Assembly (NCBI GenBank): GCA_021793535.1
Contig: JAJYSO010000130.1
Span: 1 to 5,806, forward strand
Length of the DNA stretch: 5,806 nucleotides
Reading direction: 5' to 3'
Source of the DNA: Bacteroidota bacterium
GTDB lineage: Bacteria > Bacteroidota > Bacteroidia > Flavobacteriales > Flavobacteriaceae
Under the pieces are notes generated by a model. The model ran no database searches, was not told the DNA's origin, and saw only the letters and a program-made list of their open reading frames with translations. The translations under genes were made by a program, and so were the position numbers. Shown one piece after another: positions 5,773 to 5,806 of the stretch (within the stretch, counting starts at the first letter, position 1; every line of letters starts with the position of its first letter).

Positions 5773-5806
5773 GATTGATCAATCACTTCTTGAATAGTGA
5801 TTTGAA
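5757..5806 (-). CDS. Possible C-terminal tail of an upstream minus-strand gene (partial)
   Basis: One minus-strand frame is open from the right edge to a TAG at 5757-5759 and encodes a tail of 15 whole residues, QITIQEVIDQSVVIP. The stop lies inside a hairpin followed by six T, which is the arrangement expected at the end of a gene. The composition looks protein-like, but so short an open frame has little statistical weight. The product cannot be identified. A competing plus-strand frame from the ATG at 5748 is also open to the edge. Known function: none. Confidence 0.35.
   Translation of the reverse strand, partial: QITIQEVIDQSVVIP
5773..5802. repeat. Overlapping palindrome and inverted repeat
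   Basis: GATTGATCAATC (5773-5784) is a perfect 12-bp palindrome. It overlaps AATCACT (5781-5787), which has its exact inverted copy AGTGATT at 5796-5802 after an 8-nt spacer. The two pairings compete for 5781-5784. This could be an operator or a hairpin, but it probably lies in the coding tail of an upstream gene, where it may be chance. Confidence 0.3.

Noticed and set aside
5748..5806. Plus-strand frame starting at an ATG doublet (5748 and 5751) and open to the right edge, a possible divergent gene
   Set aside because: Only about 19 codons are visible, no TAnnTTTG element precedes it, and the start lies inside a hairpin plus T-run that reads well as a minus-strand terminator. It cannot be excluded without more sequence.

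Overview
The window looks like chromosomal DNA from a member of the Bacteroidota, most likely a flavobacterium. Three observations support this. The protein types (a DsbD C-terminal thioredoxin domain, a CvfB-like S1 protein, a FecB/FecCD/FecE-type importer) have the Bacteroidota sequence style. None of the starts has a convincing Shine-Dalgarno sequence. Three minus-strand genes or operons are preceded by exact matches to the TAnnTTTG -7 element of Bacteroidota promoters. This assignment is inference from sequence style, not from a database comparison.

Left part, plus strand: the window opens inside a gene for the thioredoxin-like end of a DsbD-type thiol:disulfide interchange protein (CVNC active site). 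It is closed by a hairpin terminator. A 277-residue CvfB-like S1/winged-helix RNA-binding protein follows at 552-1385.

Centre, minus strand: a small secreted protein of unknown function with a very tyrosine-rich C-terminus (1373-1924) runs tail-to-tail into the CvfB-like gene, overlapping it by 13 bp. To its right lies a SanA/ElyC/YdcF-type (DUF218) membrane-anchored protein (1972-2598) with its own -7 element.

Right part, minus strand: a compact three-gene importer operon is transcribed right to left. It encodes a substrate-binding lipoprotein (4515-5645), a FecCD permease (3484-4518, ATGA overlap with the lipoprotein gene) and an ATPase (2676-3479, 4-nt gap). Together they should move a siderophore-iron complex, haem or a corrinoid from periplasm to cytoplasm. 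The substrate cannot be read from this window, because no TonB-dependent receptor, cobalamin riboswitch or corrinoid gene is visible. At the far right edge, a hairpin with a T-run and a short in-frame tail suggest the end of another minus-strand gene.

The window is mostly ordinary, well-packed genome. I found no convincing sign of an undescribed multi-gene system, mobile element, CRISPR array, tRNA or rRNA. The most unusual items are the orphan tyrosine-rich secreted protein and its antisense overlap with the CvfB-like gene.
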